This document shows positions 1 to 10,623 of a stretch of DNA of 64,000 nt, one piece after another; positions within the stretch are counted from its first letter, which is position 1; every line of letters begins with the position of its first letter. The stretch covers positions 17,233,342 through 17,297,341 of the forward strand of contig OY821745.1 in NCBI GenBank assembly GCA_963682055.1, written 5' to 3'. A program made the position numbers and the translations under genes. This DNA is from Primula veris. Its lineage: Eukaryota; Streptophyta; Magnoliopsida; Ericales; Primulaceae. The notes under the pieces were generated by a model, which searched no databases, was not told the origin of the DNA, and worked only from the letters and a program-made list of their open reading frames with translations.

Positions 1-10
1 ATGGTTTAGG

Positions 11-2067
11 CAAATTTCTAGAATATGTAGGAAATATTCCTCATTTTCTTTCTTGGATTTATGGCCTAGTACACGGTTTTTATCGACTTTTTTGTTTTCC
101 GACATTTTATTTGTATTTGTAGGGTTTAGGGTTTAGGTTTCAAGGTTTAGTGTTTATGTAATTTTCTAGCATATGTAGGAAATATTCCTCATTTTCTTTC
201 TTGGATTTATGGCCTAGTACACGGTTTTTACCGAATTTTTTGTTTTCCGACATTTCATTTGTAATTGTGGGGTTTAGGGTTTATGTTTAAGGTTTTAGGG
301 TTTAAAGTTTAGGGTTTAAGGTAATTTTCTTGCATATGTTGGAAATATTCCTTATTTTCTTTCTAGGATTTATAGCCTAGTACATGATTTTTACCGACTT
401 TTTTGTTTTCTGGCATTTTATTTGTATTTGTATGGTTTAGGGTTTAGGGTTTTAGGGTTTAATTTTTCGGGTTTAGGTAAATTCCTAGAATATGTAGGAA
501 ATATTCCTCATTTTCTTTCTTGCATTGATGGCATAGTACACGGTTTTTACCAACATTTTAGTTTTCCGATATTTTATTTGTATTTGTAGGGTTTAGGGTT
601 TAGGGTTTATGTTTTAGGGTTTAAGGTTTAGGGTTTAGGTAATTTTCTAGCATATGTTGGAAATATTCCTCATTTTCTTTCTTGGTTTATGGCCTAGTAC
701 ACGGTTTTTACTGAATTTTTGGATTTCTGACATTTTATTTGTATTTGTGAGGTTTAGGGTTTAGGTTTAGGGTTTAGGGTTTATAGTTTAGGTAATTTTC
801 TAGAATATGTAGGAAATATTCCTCATTTTCTTTCTTGGATTTATGGCCTATTACACGGTTTTTATCGACTTTTTTGTTTTCCGACATTTTATTTGTATTT
901 GTAGGGTTTAAGGTTTAGGGTTCAAGGTTTAGTGTTTAGGTAATTTTCTAGCATACGTAGGAAATATTCCTCATTTTCTTTCTTGGATTTATGGCCTAGT
1001 AAACGGTTTTTACCGAATTTTTTATTTTCCGGTATTTATTTGTATTTTAGGGTTTAGGGTTTAGGTTGTAGAGTTTTAGGGTTTAAGTTTTATGGTTTAG
1101 GTAAATTTCTAGAATATGTAGGAAATATTCCTCATTTTCTTACTTGCATTGATGGCCTAGTACACGGTTTTTACCGAGATTTTAGTTTTTCAACATTTTA
1201 TTTGTATTTGTAGGGTTTAGGGTTTAGGGTTTAGGGTTTAGGGTTTAGGGTTTTAGGGTTTAATTTTTAGGGTTTAGGTAATTTTCTAGCATATGTTAGA
1301 AATATTCCTCATTTTCTTTCTTGGATTTATGGCCTAGTACACAATTTTTACTAACATTTTGGTTTTCCGACATTTTATTTGTATTTGTGGGATTTAGGGT
1401 TCAAGGTTTAGGATTTAGTTAATTTTCTTGCATATGTAGGAAATATTCCACAATTTCTTTCTTGGATTTTTGGCATAGTACACGGTTTTTATCGATTTTT
1501 TTGTTTTTCGACATTTTATTTGTATTTGTAGGGTTTAGGTTTTAGGGTTTAAGGTGTAGGGTTTAGGTAATTTTCTAGCATACGTAGGAAATATTCCTCA
1601 TTTTCTTTCTTGGATTTATGGAATAGTACATGGTTTTTACCGACTTTTTTATTTTCCGGCATTTTATTTGTATTTGTAGGGTTTAGGGTTTAGGGTTTAG
1701 GGTTTTAGAGCTTAATTTTTAGTGTTTAGGTAAATTTCTAGAATATGTAGGAAATATTCCTCATTTTCTTTCTTGCATTGATGGCCTAGTACACGGTTTT
1801 TACCAACATTTTAGTTTTCCGACATTTTATTTGTATTTGTAGGGTTTAGGTTTTAGGGTTTAGGGTTTAGGGTTTAGTTTTTAGGGTTTAAGGCTTAGGG
1901 TTTAAGGCTTAGGGTTTAGATAATTTTCTAGCATATGTTGGAAATATTTCTCATTTTCTTTCTTGGATTTATGGCCTAGTACACGGGTTTTACTGAATTT
2001 TTGGATTTTCGACATTTTATTTGTATTTATGGGGTTTAGGGTTTAGGTTTAGGGTTTATGGTTTAGG
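11..2067 (+). repeat. HOR unit 1 (13 monomers, lacks I)
   Basis: Unit of 2,057 bp. Monomer H (with CCGAGATTTTAG near 1,170) is followed directly by J (TAGAAATATTCC near 1,285), so monomer I is absent. Monomer G carries private changes (TTTATTTTCC and a shortened GTATTTTAGGG near 1,020-1,055). The tail of M is the long form with the element AAGGCTTAGGGTTT present twice, near 1,880-1,915. Confidence 0.93.
1211..1250 (+). repeat. Perfect telomere run in monomer H of unit 1
   Basis: TAGGG plus five exact TTTAGGG heptamers. The same tail in unit 2 (3,269-3,308) also has five, and the units near 40-45 kb have about two, so heptamer number varies along the array. Confidence 0.9.
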
Positions 2068-2215
2068 TAAATTTCTAGAATATGTAGGAAATATTCCTCA
2101 TTTTCTTTCTTGGATTTATGGCCTAGTACACGGTTTTTATCGACTTTTTTGTTTTCCGACATTTTATTTGTATTTGTAGGGTTTAGGGTTTAGGTTTCAA
2201 GGTTTAGTGTTTATG
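2068..2215 (+). repeat. Monomer A (reference copy)
   Basis: 148 bp. Diagnostics: TCTAGAATATGTAGG at the left, TTTTTATCGAC instead of TTTTTACCGAC in the hairpin region, and the tail GGTTTCAAGGTTTAGTGTT, which I used to phase all units. Confidence 0.9.
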
Positions 2216-2378
2216 TAATTTTCTAGCATATGTAGGAAATATTCCTCATTTTCTTTCTTGGATTTATGGCCTAGTACACGGTTTTTACCGAATTTTTTGT
2301 TTTCCGACATTTCATTTGTAATTGTGGGGTTTAGGGTTTATGTTTAAGGTTTTAGGGTTTAAAGTTTAGGGTTTAAGG
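2216..2378 (+). repeat. Monomer B (reference copy)
   Basis: 163 bp. Diagnostics: CATTTCATTTGTAATTGTGG near the end of the core, where other monomers read CATTTTATTTGTATTTGTAG, and a tail containing GTTTATGTTTAAGG. The 4-bp-stem inverted repeat CGGT-TTTT-ACCG is intact at 2,279-2,290. Confidence 0.9.
2279..2290. other. Hairpin-like dyad CGGT-TTTT-ACCG (example)
   Basis: Four-base arms with a T4 loop, present in most type 1 and type 2 monomers at the same place in the core and lost in J, C and N. Stem energy would be low. I note it because it is one of the few GC-containing symmetric elements of the core. Confidence 0.7.
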
Positions 2379-2534
2379 TAATTTTCTTGCATATGTTGGA
2401 AATATTCCTTATTTTCTTTCTAGGATTTATAGCCTAGTACATGATTTTTACCGACTTTTTTGTTTTCTGGCATTTTATTTGTATTTGTATGGTTTAGGGT
2501 TTAGGGTTTTAGGGTTTAATTTTTCGGGTTTAGG
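2379..2534 (+). repeat. Monomer C (reference copy)
   Basis: 156 bp. Diagnostics: TTCTTGCATATGTTGG, CCTTATTTTCTTTCTAGG, a mutated TGATTTTTACCGAC in place of the CGGT arm, TTTTCTGGCATT, and the tail TTTAATTTTTCGGG. Confidence 0.9.
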
Positions 2535-2696
2535 TAAATTCCTAGAATATGTAGGAAATATTCCTCATTTTCTTTCTTGCATTGATGGCATAGTACACGG
2601 TTTTTACCAACATTTTAGTTTTCCGATATTTTATTTGTATTTGTAGGGTTTAGGGTTTAGGGTTTATGTTTTAGGGTTTAAGGTTTAGGGTTTAGG
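2535..2696 (+). repeat. Monomer D (reference copy)
   Basis: 162 bp. Diagnostics: AATTCCTAGAATATG, TTGCATTGATGGCATAG, ACCAACATTTTAG and a tail with GTTTATGTTTTAGGG. It belongs to the GCATTGATGG subfamily, together with H, I and M. Confidence 0.9.
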
Positions 2697-2849
2697 TAAT
2701 TTTCTAGCATATGTTGGAAATATTCCTCATTTTCTTTCTTGGTTTATGGCCTAGTACACGGTTTTTACTGAATTTTTGGATTTCTGACATTTTATTTGTA
2801 TTTGTGAGGTTTAGGGTTTAGGTTTAGGGTTTAGGGTTTATAGTTTAGG
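2697..2849 (+). repeat. Monomer E (reference copy)
   Basis: 153 bp. Diagnostics: GCATATGTTGG, a 1-bp-shorter CTTGGTTTATGGCC (CTTGGATTTATGG or CTTGGATTAATGG in later units), ACTGAATTTTTGGATTTC, and GTGAGGTTTAGG at the start of the tail. Confidence 0.9.
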
Positions 2850-2997
2850 TAATTTTCTAGAATATGTAGGAAATATTCCTCATTTTCTTTCTTGGATTTA
2901 TGGCCTATTACACGGTTTTTATCGACTTTTTTGTTTTCCGACATTTTATTTGTATTTGTAGGGTTTAAGGTTTAGGGTTCAAGGTTTAGTGTTTAGG
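2850..2997 (+). repeat. Monomer F (reference copy)
   Basis: 148 bp. Diagnostics: GGCCTATTACACGG (TATT instead of TAGT) and a tail GGGTTCAAGGTTTAGTGTTTAGG. That tail resembles the tail of A and suggests A and F share an ancestor. Confidence 0.9.
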
Positions 2998-3159
2998 TAA
3001 TTTTCTAGCATACGTAGGAAATATTCCTCATTTTCTTTCTTGGATTTATGGCCTAGTAAACGGTTTTTACCGAATTTTTTGTTTTCCGGTATTTATTTGT
3101 ATTTGTAGGGTTTAGGGTTTAGGTTGTAGAGTTTTAGGGTTTAAGTTTTATGGTTTAGG
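2998..3159 (+). repeat. Monomer G (reference copy)
   Basis: 162 bp. Diagnostics: GCATACGTAGG, CCTAGTAAACGG, CCGGTATTTATTTG, and a tail with TTGTAGAGTTTTAGGG and AAGTTTTATGG. Confidence 0.9.
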
Positions 3160-3343
3160 TAAATTTCTAGAATATGTAGGAAATATTCCTCATTTTCTTA
3201 CTTGCATTGATGGCCTAGTACACGGTTTTTACCGAGATTTTAGTTTTTCAACATTTTATTTGTATTTGTAGGGTTTAGGGTTTAGGGTTTAGGGTTTAGG
3301 GTTTAGGGTTTAGGATTTTAGGGTTTAATTTTTAGGGTTTAGG
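3160..3343 (+). repeat. Monomer H (reference copy)
   Basis: 184 bp. Diagnostics: CTTACTTGCATTGATGG, ACCGAGATTTTAG and TTTTTCAACATT. Its tail holds the purest telomere run of the unit: five exact TTTAGGG copies ending at 3,308. The number of heptamers here differs between units. Confidence 0.9.
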
Positions 3344-3512
3344 TAAATTTCTAGAATATGTAGGAAATATTCCTCATTTTCTTTCTTGCATTGATGGCCT
3401 AGTACACGGTTTTTACCGACATTTTAGTTTTCCGACATTTTATTTGTATTTGTATGGTTTAGGATTTAGGGTTTAGGTTTTAGGTTTTAGGGTTTAAGGT
3501 TTAGGGTTTAGG
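3344..3512 (+). repeat. Monomer I (reference copy)
   Basis: 169 bp. Diagnostics: TTGCATTGATGGCCTAG with ACCGACATTTTAG and the start of the tail GTATGGTTTAGGATTTAGG. This is the monomer that is absent from units 1, 3 and 4, and every local duplication in the array begins at a copy of it. Confidence 0.9.
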
Positions 3513-3653
3513 TAATTTTCTAGCATATGTTAGAAATATTCCTCATTTTCTTTCTTTGATTTATGGCCTAGTACACAATTTTTACTAACATTTTGGTTTT
3601 CCGACATTTTATTTGTATTTGTGGGATTTAGGGTTCAAGGTTTAGGATTTAGT
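3513..3653 (+). repeat. Monomer J (reference copy)
   Basis: 141 bp, the shortest monomer. Diagnostics: ATGTTAGAAATATTCC, in which the GGAA arm of the dyad is lost; ACACAATTTTTACTAAC, in which the hairpin arms are lost; and GTGGGATTTAGGG. Confidence 0.9.
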
Positions 3654-3801
3654 TAATTTTCTTGCATATGTAGGAAATATTCCACAATTTCTTTCTTGGA
3701 TTTTTGGCATAGTACACGGTTTTTATCGATTTTTTTGTTTTTCGACATTTTATTTGTATTTGTAGGGTTTAGGTTTTAGGGTTTAAGGTGTAGGGTTTAG
3801 G
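3654..3801 (+). repeat. Monomer K (reference copy)
   Basis: 148 bp. Diagnostics: CTTGCATATGTAGG, TATTCCACAATTTC, GGATTTTTGGCATAG and TATCGATTTTTTTG. Its tail, AAGGTGTAGGG, is the site of a 14 bp deletion in some later units. Confidence 0.9.
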
Positions 3802-3964
3802 TAATTTTCTAGCATACGTAGGAAATATTCCTCATTTTCTTTCTTGGATTTATGGAATAGTACATGGTTTTTACCGACTTTTTTATTTTCCGGCATTTTA
3901 TTTGTATTTGTAGGGTTTAGGGTTTAGGGTTTAGGGTTTTAGAGCTTAATTTTTAGTGTTTAGG
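3802..3964 (+). repeat. Monomer L (reference copy)
   Basis: 163 bp. Diagnostics: GCATACGTAGG with TTATGGAATAGTACATGG, TTTATTTTCCGGC, and the tail TTTTAGAGCTTAATTTTTAG. Confidence 0.9.
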
Positions 3965-4154
3965 TAAATTTCTAGAATATGTAGGAAATATTCCTCATTT
4001 TCTTTCTTGCATTGATGGCCTAGTACACGGTTTTTACCAACATTTTAGTTTTCCGACATTTTATTTGTATTTGTAGGGTTTAGGTTTTAGGGTTTAGGGT
4101 TTAGGGTTTAGTTTTTAGGGTTTAAGGCTTAGGGTTTAAGGCTTAGGGTTTAGA
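3965..4154 (+). repeat. Monomer M (reference copy)
   Basis: 190 bp, the longest monomer. Diagnostics: TTGCATTGATGGCCTAG with ACCAACATTTTAG. The long tail contains TTTAGTTTTTAGGG and two copies of AAGGCTTAGGGTTT in this unit; from unit 5 on there is one copy. Confidence 0.9.
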
Positions 4155-4301
4155 TAATTTTCTAGCATATGTTGGAAATATTTCTCATTTTCTTTCTTGG
4201 ATTTATGGCCTAGTACACGGGTTTTACTGAATTTTTGGATTTTCGACATTTTATTTGTATTTATGGGGTTTAGGGTTTAGGTTTAGGGTTTATGGTTTAG
4301 G
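4155..4301 (+). repeat. Monomer N (reference copy)
   Basis: 147 bp. Diagnostics: GGAAATATTTCTC (C to T in the dyad), ACACGGGTTTTACTG and TTTATGGGGTTTAGG. In several later units the left part of N is joined to the right part of A. Confidence 0.9.
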
Positions 4302-6359
4302 CAAATTTCTAGAATATGTAGGAAATATTCCTCATTTTCTTTCTTGGATTTATGGCCTAGTACACGGTTTTTATCGACTTTTTTGTTTTCCGACATTTTA
4401 TTTGTATTTGTAGGGTTTAGGGTTTAGGTTTCAAGGTTTAGTGTTTATGTAATTTTCTAGCATATGTAGGAAATATTCCTCATTTTCTTTCTTGGATTTA
4501 TGGCCTAGTACACGGTTTTTACCGAATTTTTTGTTTTCCGACATTTCATTTGTAATTGTGGGGTTTAGGGTTTATGTTTAAGGTTTTAGGGTTTAAAGTT
4601 TAGGGTTTAAGGTAATTTTCTTGCATATGTTGGAAATATTCCTTATTTTCTTTCTAGGATTTATAGCCTAGTACATGATTTTTACCGACTTTTTTGTTTT
4701 CTGGCATTTTATTTGTATTTGTATGGTTTAGGGTTTAGGGTTTTAGGGTTTAATTTTTCGGGTTTAGGTAAATTCCTAGAATATGTAGGAAATATTCCTC
4801 ATTTTCTTTCTTGCATTGATGGCATAGTACACGGTTTTTACCAACATTTTAGTTTTCCGATATTTTATTTGTATTTGTAGGGTTTAGGGTTTAGGGTTTA
4901 TGTTTTAGGGTTTAAGGTTTAGGGTTTAGGTAATTTTCTAGCATATGTTGGAAATATTCCTCATTTTCTTTCTTGGTTTATGGCCTAGTACACGGTTTTT
5001 ACTGAATTTTTGGATTTCTGACATTTTATTTGTATTTGTGAGGTTTAGGGTTTAGGTTTAGGGTTTAGGGTTTATAGTTTAGGTAATTTTCTAGAATATG
5101 TAGGAAATATTCCTCATTTTCTTTCTTGGATTTATGGCCTATTACACGGTTTTTATCGACTTTTTTGTTTTCCGACATTTTATTTGTATTTGTAGGGTTT
5201 AAGGTTTAGGGTTCAAGGTTTAGTGTTTAGGTAATTTTCTAGCATACGTAGGAAATATTCCTCATTTTCTTTCTTGGATTTATGGCCTAGTAAACGGTTT
5301 TTACCGAATTTTTTGTTTTCCGGTATTTATTTGTATTTGTAGGGTTTAGGGTTTAGGTTGTAGAGTTTTAGGGTTTAAGTTTTATGGTTTAGGTAAATTT
5401 CTAGAATATGTAGGAAATATTCCTCATTTTCTTACTTGCATTGATGGCCTAGTACACGGTTTTTACCGAGATTTTAGTTTTTCAACATTTTATTTGTATT
5501 TGTAGGGTTTAGGGTTTAGGGTTTAGGGTTTAGGGTTTAGGGTTTTAGGGTTTAATTTTTAGGGTTTAGGTAATTTTCTAGCATATGTTAGAAATATTCC
5601 TCATTTTCTTTCTTGGATTTATGGCCTAGTACACAATTTTTACTAACATTTTGGTTTTCCGACATTTTATTTGTATTTGTGGGATTTAGGGTTCAAGGTT
5701 TAGGATTTAGTTAATTTTCTTGCATATGTAGGAAATATTCCACAATTTCTTTCTTGGATTTTTGGCATAGTACACGGTTTTTATCGATTTTTTTGTTTTT
5801 CGACATTTTATTTGTATTTGTAGGGTTTAGGTTTTAGGGTTTAAGGTGTAGGGTTTAGGTAATTTTCTAGCATACGTAGGAAATATTCCTCATTTTCTTT
5901 CTTGGATTTATGGAATAGTACATGGTTTTTACCGACTTTTTTATTTTCCGGCATTTTATTTGTATTTGTAGGGTTTAGGGTTTAGGGTTTAGGGTTTTAG
6001 AGCTTAATTTTTAGTGTTTAGGTAAATTTCTAGAATATGTAGGAAATATTCCTCATTTTCTTTCTTGCATTGATGGCCTAGTACACGGTTTTTACCAACA
6101 TTTTAGTTTTCCGACATTTTATTTGTATTTGTAGGGTTTAGGTTTTAGGGTTTAGGGTTTAGGGTTTAGTTTTTAGGGTTTAAGGCTTAGGGTTTAAGGC
6201 TTAGGGTTTAGATAATTTTCTAGCATATGTTGGAAATATTTCTCATTTTCTTTCTTGGATTTATGGCCTAGTACACGGGTTTTACTGAATTTTTGGATTT
6301 TCGACATTTTATTTGTATTTATGGGGTTTAGGGTTTAGGTTTAGGGTTTATGGTTTAGG
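4302..6359 (+). repeat. HOR unit 3 (13 monomers, lacks I)
   Basis: Unit of 2,058 bp. H is followed directly by J near 5,570, so I is missing. It opens with GGCAAATTTC, as do units 1, 5 and 6; other units read GGTAAATTTC or a variant of it. Confidence 0.93.
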
Positions 6360-8417
6360 TAAATTTCTAGAATATGTAGGAAATATTCCTCATTTTCTTT
6401 CTTGGATTTATGGCCTAGTACACGGTTTTTATCGACTTTTTTGTTTTCCGACATTTTATTTGTATTTGTAGGGTTTAGGGTTTAGGTTTCAAGGTTTAGT
6501 GTTTATGTAATTTTCTAGCATATGTAGGAAATATTCCTCATTTTCTTTCTTGGATTTATGGCCTAGTACACGGTTTTTACCGAATTTTTTGTTTTCCGAC
6601 ATTTCATTTGTAATTGTGGGGTTTAGGGTTTATGTTTAAGGTTTTAGGGTTTAAAGTTTAGGGTTTAAGGTAATTTTCTTGCATATGTTGGAAATATTCC
6701 TTATTTTCTTTCTAGGATTTATAGCCTAGTACATGATTTTTACCGACTTTTTTGTTTTCTGGCATTTTATTTGTATTTGTATGGTTTAGGGTTTAGGGTT
6801 TTAGGGTTTAATTTTTCGGGTTTAGGTAAATTCCTAGAATATGTAGGAAATATTCCTCATTTTCTTTCTTGCATTGATGGCATAGTACACGGTTTTTACC
6901 AACATTTTAGTTTTCCGATATTTTATTTGTATTTGTAGGGTTTAGGGTTTAGGGTTTATGTTTTAGGGTTTAAGGTTTAGGGTTTAGGTAATTTTCTAGC
7001 ATATGTTGGAAATATTCCTCATTTTCTTTCTTGGTTTATGGCCTAGTACACGGTTTTTACTGAATTTTTGGATTTCTGACATTTTATTTGTATTTGTGAG
7101 GTTTAGGGTTTAGGTTTAGGGTTTAGGGTTTATAGTTTAGGTAATTTTCTAGAATATGTAGGAAATATTCCTCATTTTCTTTCTTGGATTTATGGCCTAT
7201 TACACGGTTTTTATCGACTTTTTTGTTTTCCGACATTTTATTTGTATTTGTAGGGTTTAAGGTTTAGGGTTCAAGGTTTAGTGTTTAGGTAATTTTCTAG
7301 CATACGTAGGAAATATTCCTCATTTTCTTTCTTGGATTTATGGCCTAGTAAACGGTTTTTACCGAATTTTTTGTTTTCCGGTATTTATTTGTATTTGTAG
7401 GGTTTAGGGTTTAGGTTGTAGAGTTTTAGGGTTTAAGTTTTATGGTTTAGGTAAATTTCTAGAATATGTAGGAAATATTCCTCATTTTCTTACTTGCATT
7501 GATGGCCTAGTACACGGTTTTTACCGAGATTTTAGTTTTTCAACATTTTATTTGTATTTGTAGGGTTTAGGGTTTAGGGTTTAGGGTTTAGGGTTTAGGG
7601 TTTTAGGGTTTAATTTTTAGGGTTTAGGTAATTTTCTAGCATATGTTAGAAATATTCCTCATTTTCTTTCTTGGATTTATGGCCTAGTACACAATTTTTA
7701 CTAACATTTTGGTTTTCCGACATTTTATTTGTATTTGTGGGATTTAGGGTTCAAGGTTTAGGATTTAGTTAATTTTCTTGCATATGTAGGAAATATTCCA
7801 CAATTTCTTTCTTGGATTTTTGGCATAGTACACGGTTTTTATCGATTTTTTTGTTTTTCGACATTTTATTTGTATTTGTAGGGTTTAGGTTTTAGGGTTT
7901 AAGGTGTAGGGTTTAGGTAATTTTCTAGCATACGTAGGAAATATTCCTCATTTTCTTTCTTGGATTTATGGAATAGTACATGGTTTTTACCGACTTTTTT
8001 ATTTTCCGGCATTTTATTTGTATTTGTAGGGTTTAGGGTTTAGGGTTTAGGGTTTTAGAGCTTAATTTTTAGTGTTTAGGTAAATTTCTAGAATATGTAG
8101 GAAATATTCCTCATTTTCTTTCTTGCATTGATGGCCTAGTACACGGTTTTTACCAACATTTTAGTTTTCCGACATTTTATTTGTATTTGTAGGGTTTAGG
8201 TTTTAGGGTTTAGGGTTTAGGGTTTAGTTTTTAGGGTTTAAGGCTTAGGGTTTAAGGCTTAGGGTTTAGATAATTTTCTAGCATATGTTGGAAATATTTC
8301 TCATTTTCTTTCTTGGATTTATGGCCTAGTACACGGGTTTTACTGAATTTTTGGATTTTCGACATTTTATTTGTATTTATGGGGTTTAGGGTTTAGGTTT
8401 AGGGTTTATGGTTTAGG
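6360..8417 (+). repeat. HOR unit 4 (13 monomers, lacks I)
   Basis: Unit of 2,058 bp, the same length and the same monomer I deletion as unit 3, which suggests that the two arose by one recent duplication. H runs into J near 7,630. The M tail is still the double-AAGGCTT form. Confidence 0.93.
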
Positions 8418-10623
8418 CAAATTTCTAGAATATGTAGGAAATATTCCTCATTTTCTTTCTTGGATTTATGGCCTAGTACACGGTTTTTATCGACTTTTTT
8501 GTTTTCCGACATTTTATTTGTATTTGTAGGGTTTAGGGTTTAGGTTTCAAGGTTTAGTGTTTATGTAATTTTCTAGCATATGTAGGAAATATTCCTCATT
8601 TTCTTTCTTGGATTTATGGCCTAGTACACGGTTTTTACCGAATTTTTTGTTTTCCGACATTTCATTTGTAATTGTGGGGTTTAGGGTTTATGTTTAAGGT
8701 TTTAGGGTTTAAAGTTTAGGGTTTAAGGTAATTTTCTTGCATATGTTGGAAATATTCCTTATTTTCTTTCTAGGATTTATAGCCTAGTACATGATTTTTA
8801 CCGACTTTTTTGTTTTCTGGCATTTTATTTGTATTTGTATGGTTTAGGGTTTAGGGTTTTAGGGTTTAATTTTTCGGGTTTAGGTAAATTCCTAGAATAT
8901 GTAGGAAATATTCCTCATTTTCTTTCTTGCATTGATGGCATAGTACACGGTTTTTACCAACATTTTAGTTTTCCGATATTTTATTTGTATTTGTAGGGTT
9001 TAGGGTTTAGGGTTTATGTTTTAGGGTTTAAGGTTTAGGGTTTAGGTAATTTTCTAGCATATGTTGGAAATATTCCTCATTTTCTTTCTTGGTTTATGGC
9101 CTAGTACACGGTTTTTACTGAATTTTTGGATTTCTGACATTTTATTTGTATTTGTGAGGTTTAGGGTTTAGGTTTAGGGTTTAGGGTTTATAGTTTAGGT
9201 AATTTTCTAGAATATGTAGGAAATATTCCTCATTTTCTTTCTTGGATTTATGGCCTATTACACGGTTTTTATCGACTTTTTTGTTTTCCGACATTTTATT
9301 TGTATTTGTAGGGTTTAAGGTTTAGGGTTCAAGGTTTAGTGTTTAGGTAATTTTCTAGCATACGTAGGAAATATTCCTCATTTTCTTTCTTGGATTTATG
9401 GCCTAGTAAACGGTTTTTACCGAATTTTTTGTTTTCCGGTATTTATTTGTATTTGTAGGGTTTAGGGTTTAGGTTGTAGAGTTTTAGGGTTTAAGTTTTA
9501 TGGTTTAGGTAAATTTCTAGAATATGTAGGAAATATTCCTCATTTTCTTACTTGCATTGATGGCCTAGTACACGGTTTTTACCGAGATTTTAGTTTTTCA
9601 ACATTTTATTTGTATTTGTAGGGTTTAGGGTTTAGGGTTTAGGGTTTAGGATTTTAGGGTTTAATTTTTAGGGTTTAGGTAAATTTCTAGAATATGTAGG
9701 AAATATTCCTCATTTTCTTTCTTGCATTGATGGCCTAGTACACGGTTTTTACCGACATTTTAGTTTTCCGACATTTTATTTGTATTTGTATGGTTTAGGA
9801 TTTAGGGTTTAGGGTTTAGGTTTTAGGGTTTAAGGTTTAGGGTTTAGGTAATTTTCTAGCATATGTTAGAAATATTCCTCATTTTCTTTCTTGGATTTAT
9901 GGCCTAGTACACAATTTTTACTAACATTTTGGTTTTCCGACATTTTATTTGTATTTGTGGGATTTAGGGTTCAAGGTTTAGGATTTAGTTAATTTTCTTG
10001 CATATGTAGGAAATATTCCACAATTTCTTTCTTGGATTTTTGGCATAGTACACGGTTTTTATCGATTTTTTTGTTTTTCGACATTTTATTTGTATTTGTA
10101 GGGTTTAGGTTTTAGGGTTTAAGGTGTAGGGTTTAGGTAATTTTCTAGCATACGTAGGAAATATTCCTCATTTTCTTTCTTGGATTTATGGAATAGTACA
10201 TGGTTTTTACCGACTTTTTTATTTTCCGGCATTTTATTTGTATTTGTAGGGTTTAGGGTTTAGGGTTTAGGGTTTTAGAGCTTAATTTTTAGTGTTTAGG
10301 TAAATTTCTAGAATATGTAGGAAATATTCCTCATTTTCTTTCTTGCATTGATGGCCTAGTACACGGTTTTTACCAACATTTTAGTTTTCCGACATTTTAT
10401 TTGTATTTGTAGGGTTTAGGTTTTAGGGTTTAGGGTTTAGGGTTTAGTTTTTAGGGTTTACGGCTTAGGGTTTAGATAATTTTCTAGCATATGTTGGAAA
10501 TATTTCTCATTTTCTTTCTTGGATTTATGGCCTAGTACACGGGTTTTACTGAATTTTTGGATTTTCGACATTTTATTTGTATTTATGGGGTTTAGGGTTT
10601 AGGTTTAGGGTTTATGGTTTAGG
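8418..10623 (+). repeat. HOR unit 5 (14-mer, shorter M tail)
   Basis: Unit of 2,206 bp. Monomer I is present from about 9,680. The M tail has a single ACGGCTTAGGG near 10,460 instead of the double element of units 1-4, and the telomere run of H is shortened. This marks a change of haplotype between units 4 and 5. Confidence 0.93.

Larger units (their letters stand above)
2068..4301 (+). repeat. HOR unit 2 (complete 14-mer, reference unit)
   Basis: Unit of 2,234 bp containing all fourteen monomers A-N, which are annotated one by one below. It has monomer I at 3,344 and the long double-AAGGCTT tail of M. Monomer J has a private CTTTCTTTGATTT where other units read CTTTCTTGGATTT. Confidence 0.95.

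Noticed and set aside
2279..2290. tRNA or small structured RNA based on the CGGT-TTTT-ACCG element
   Set aside because: The stem is only four base pairs, there is no second conserved stem beside it, and no tRNA A or B box can be recognised.
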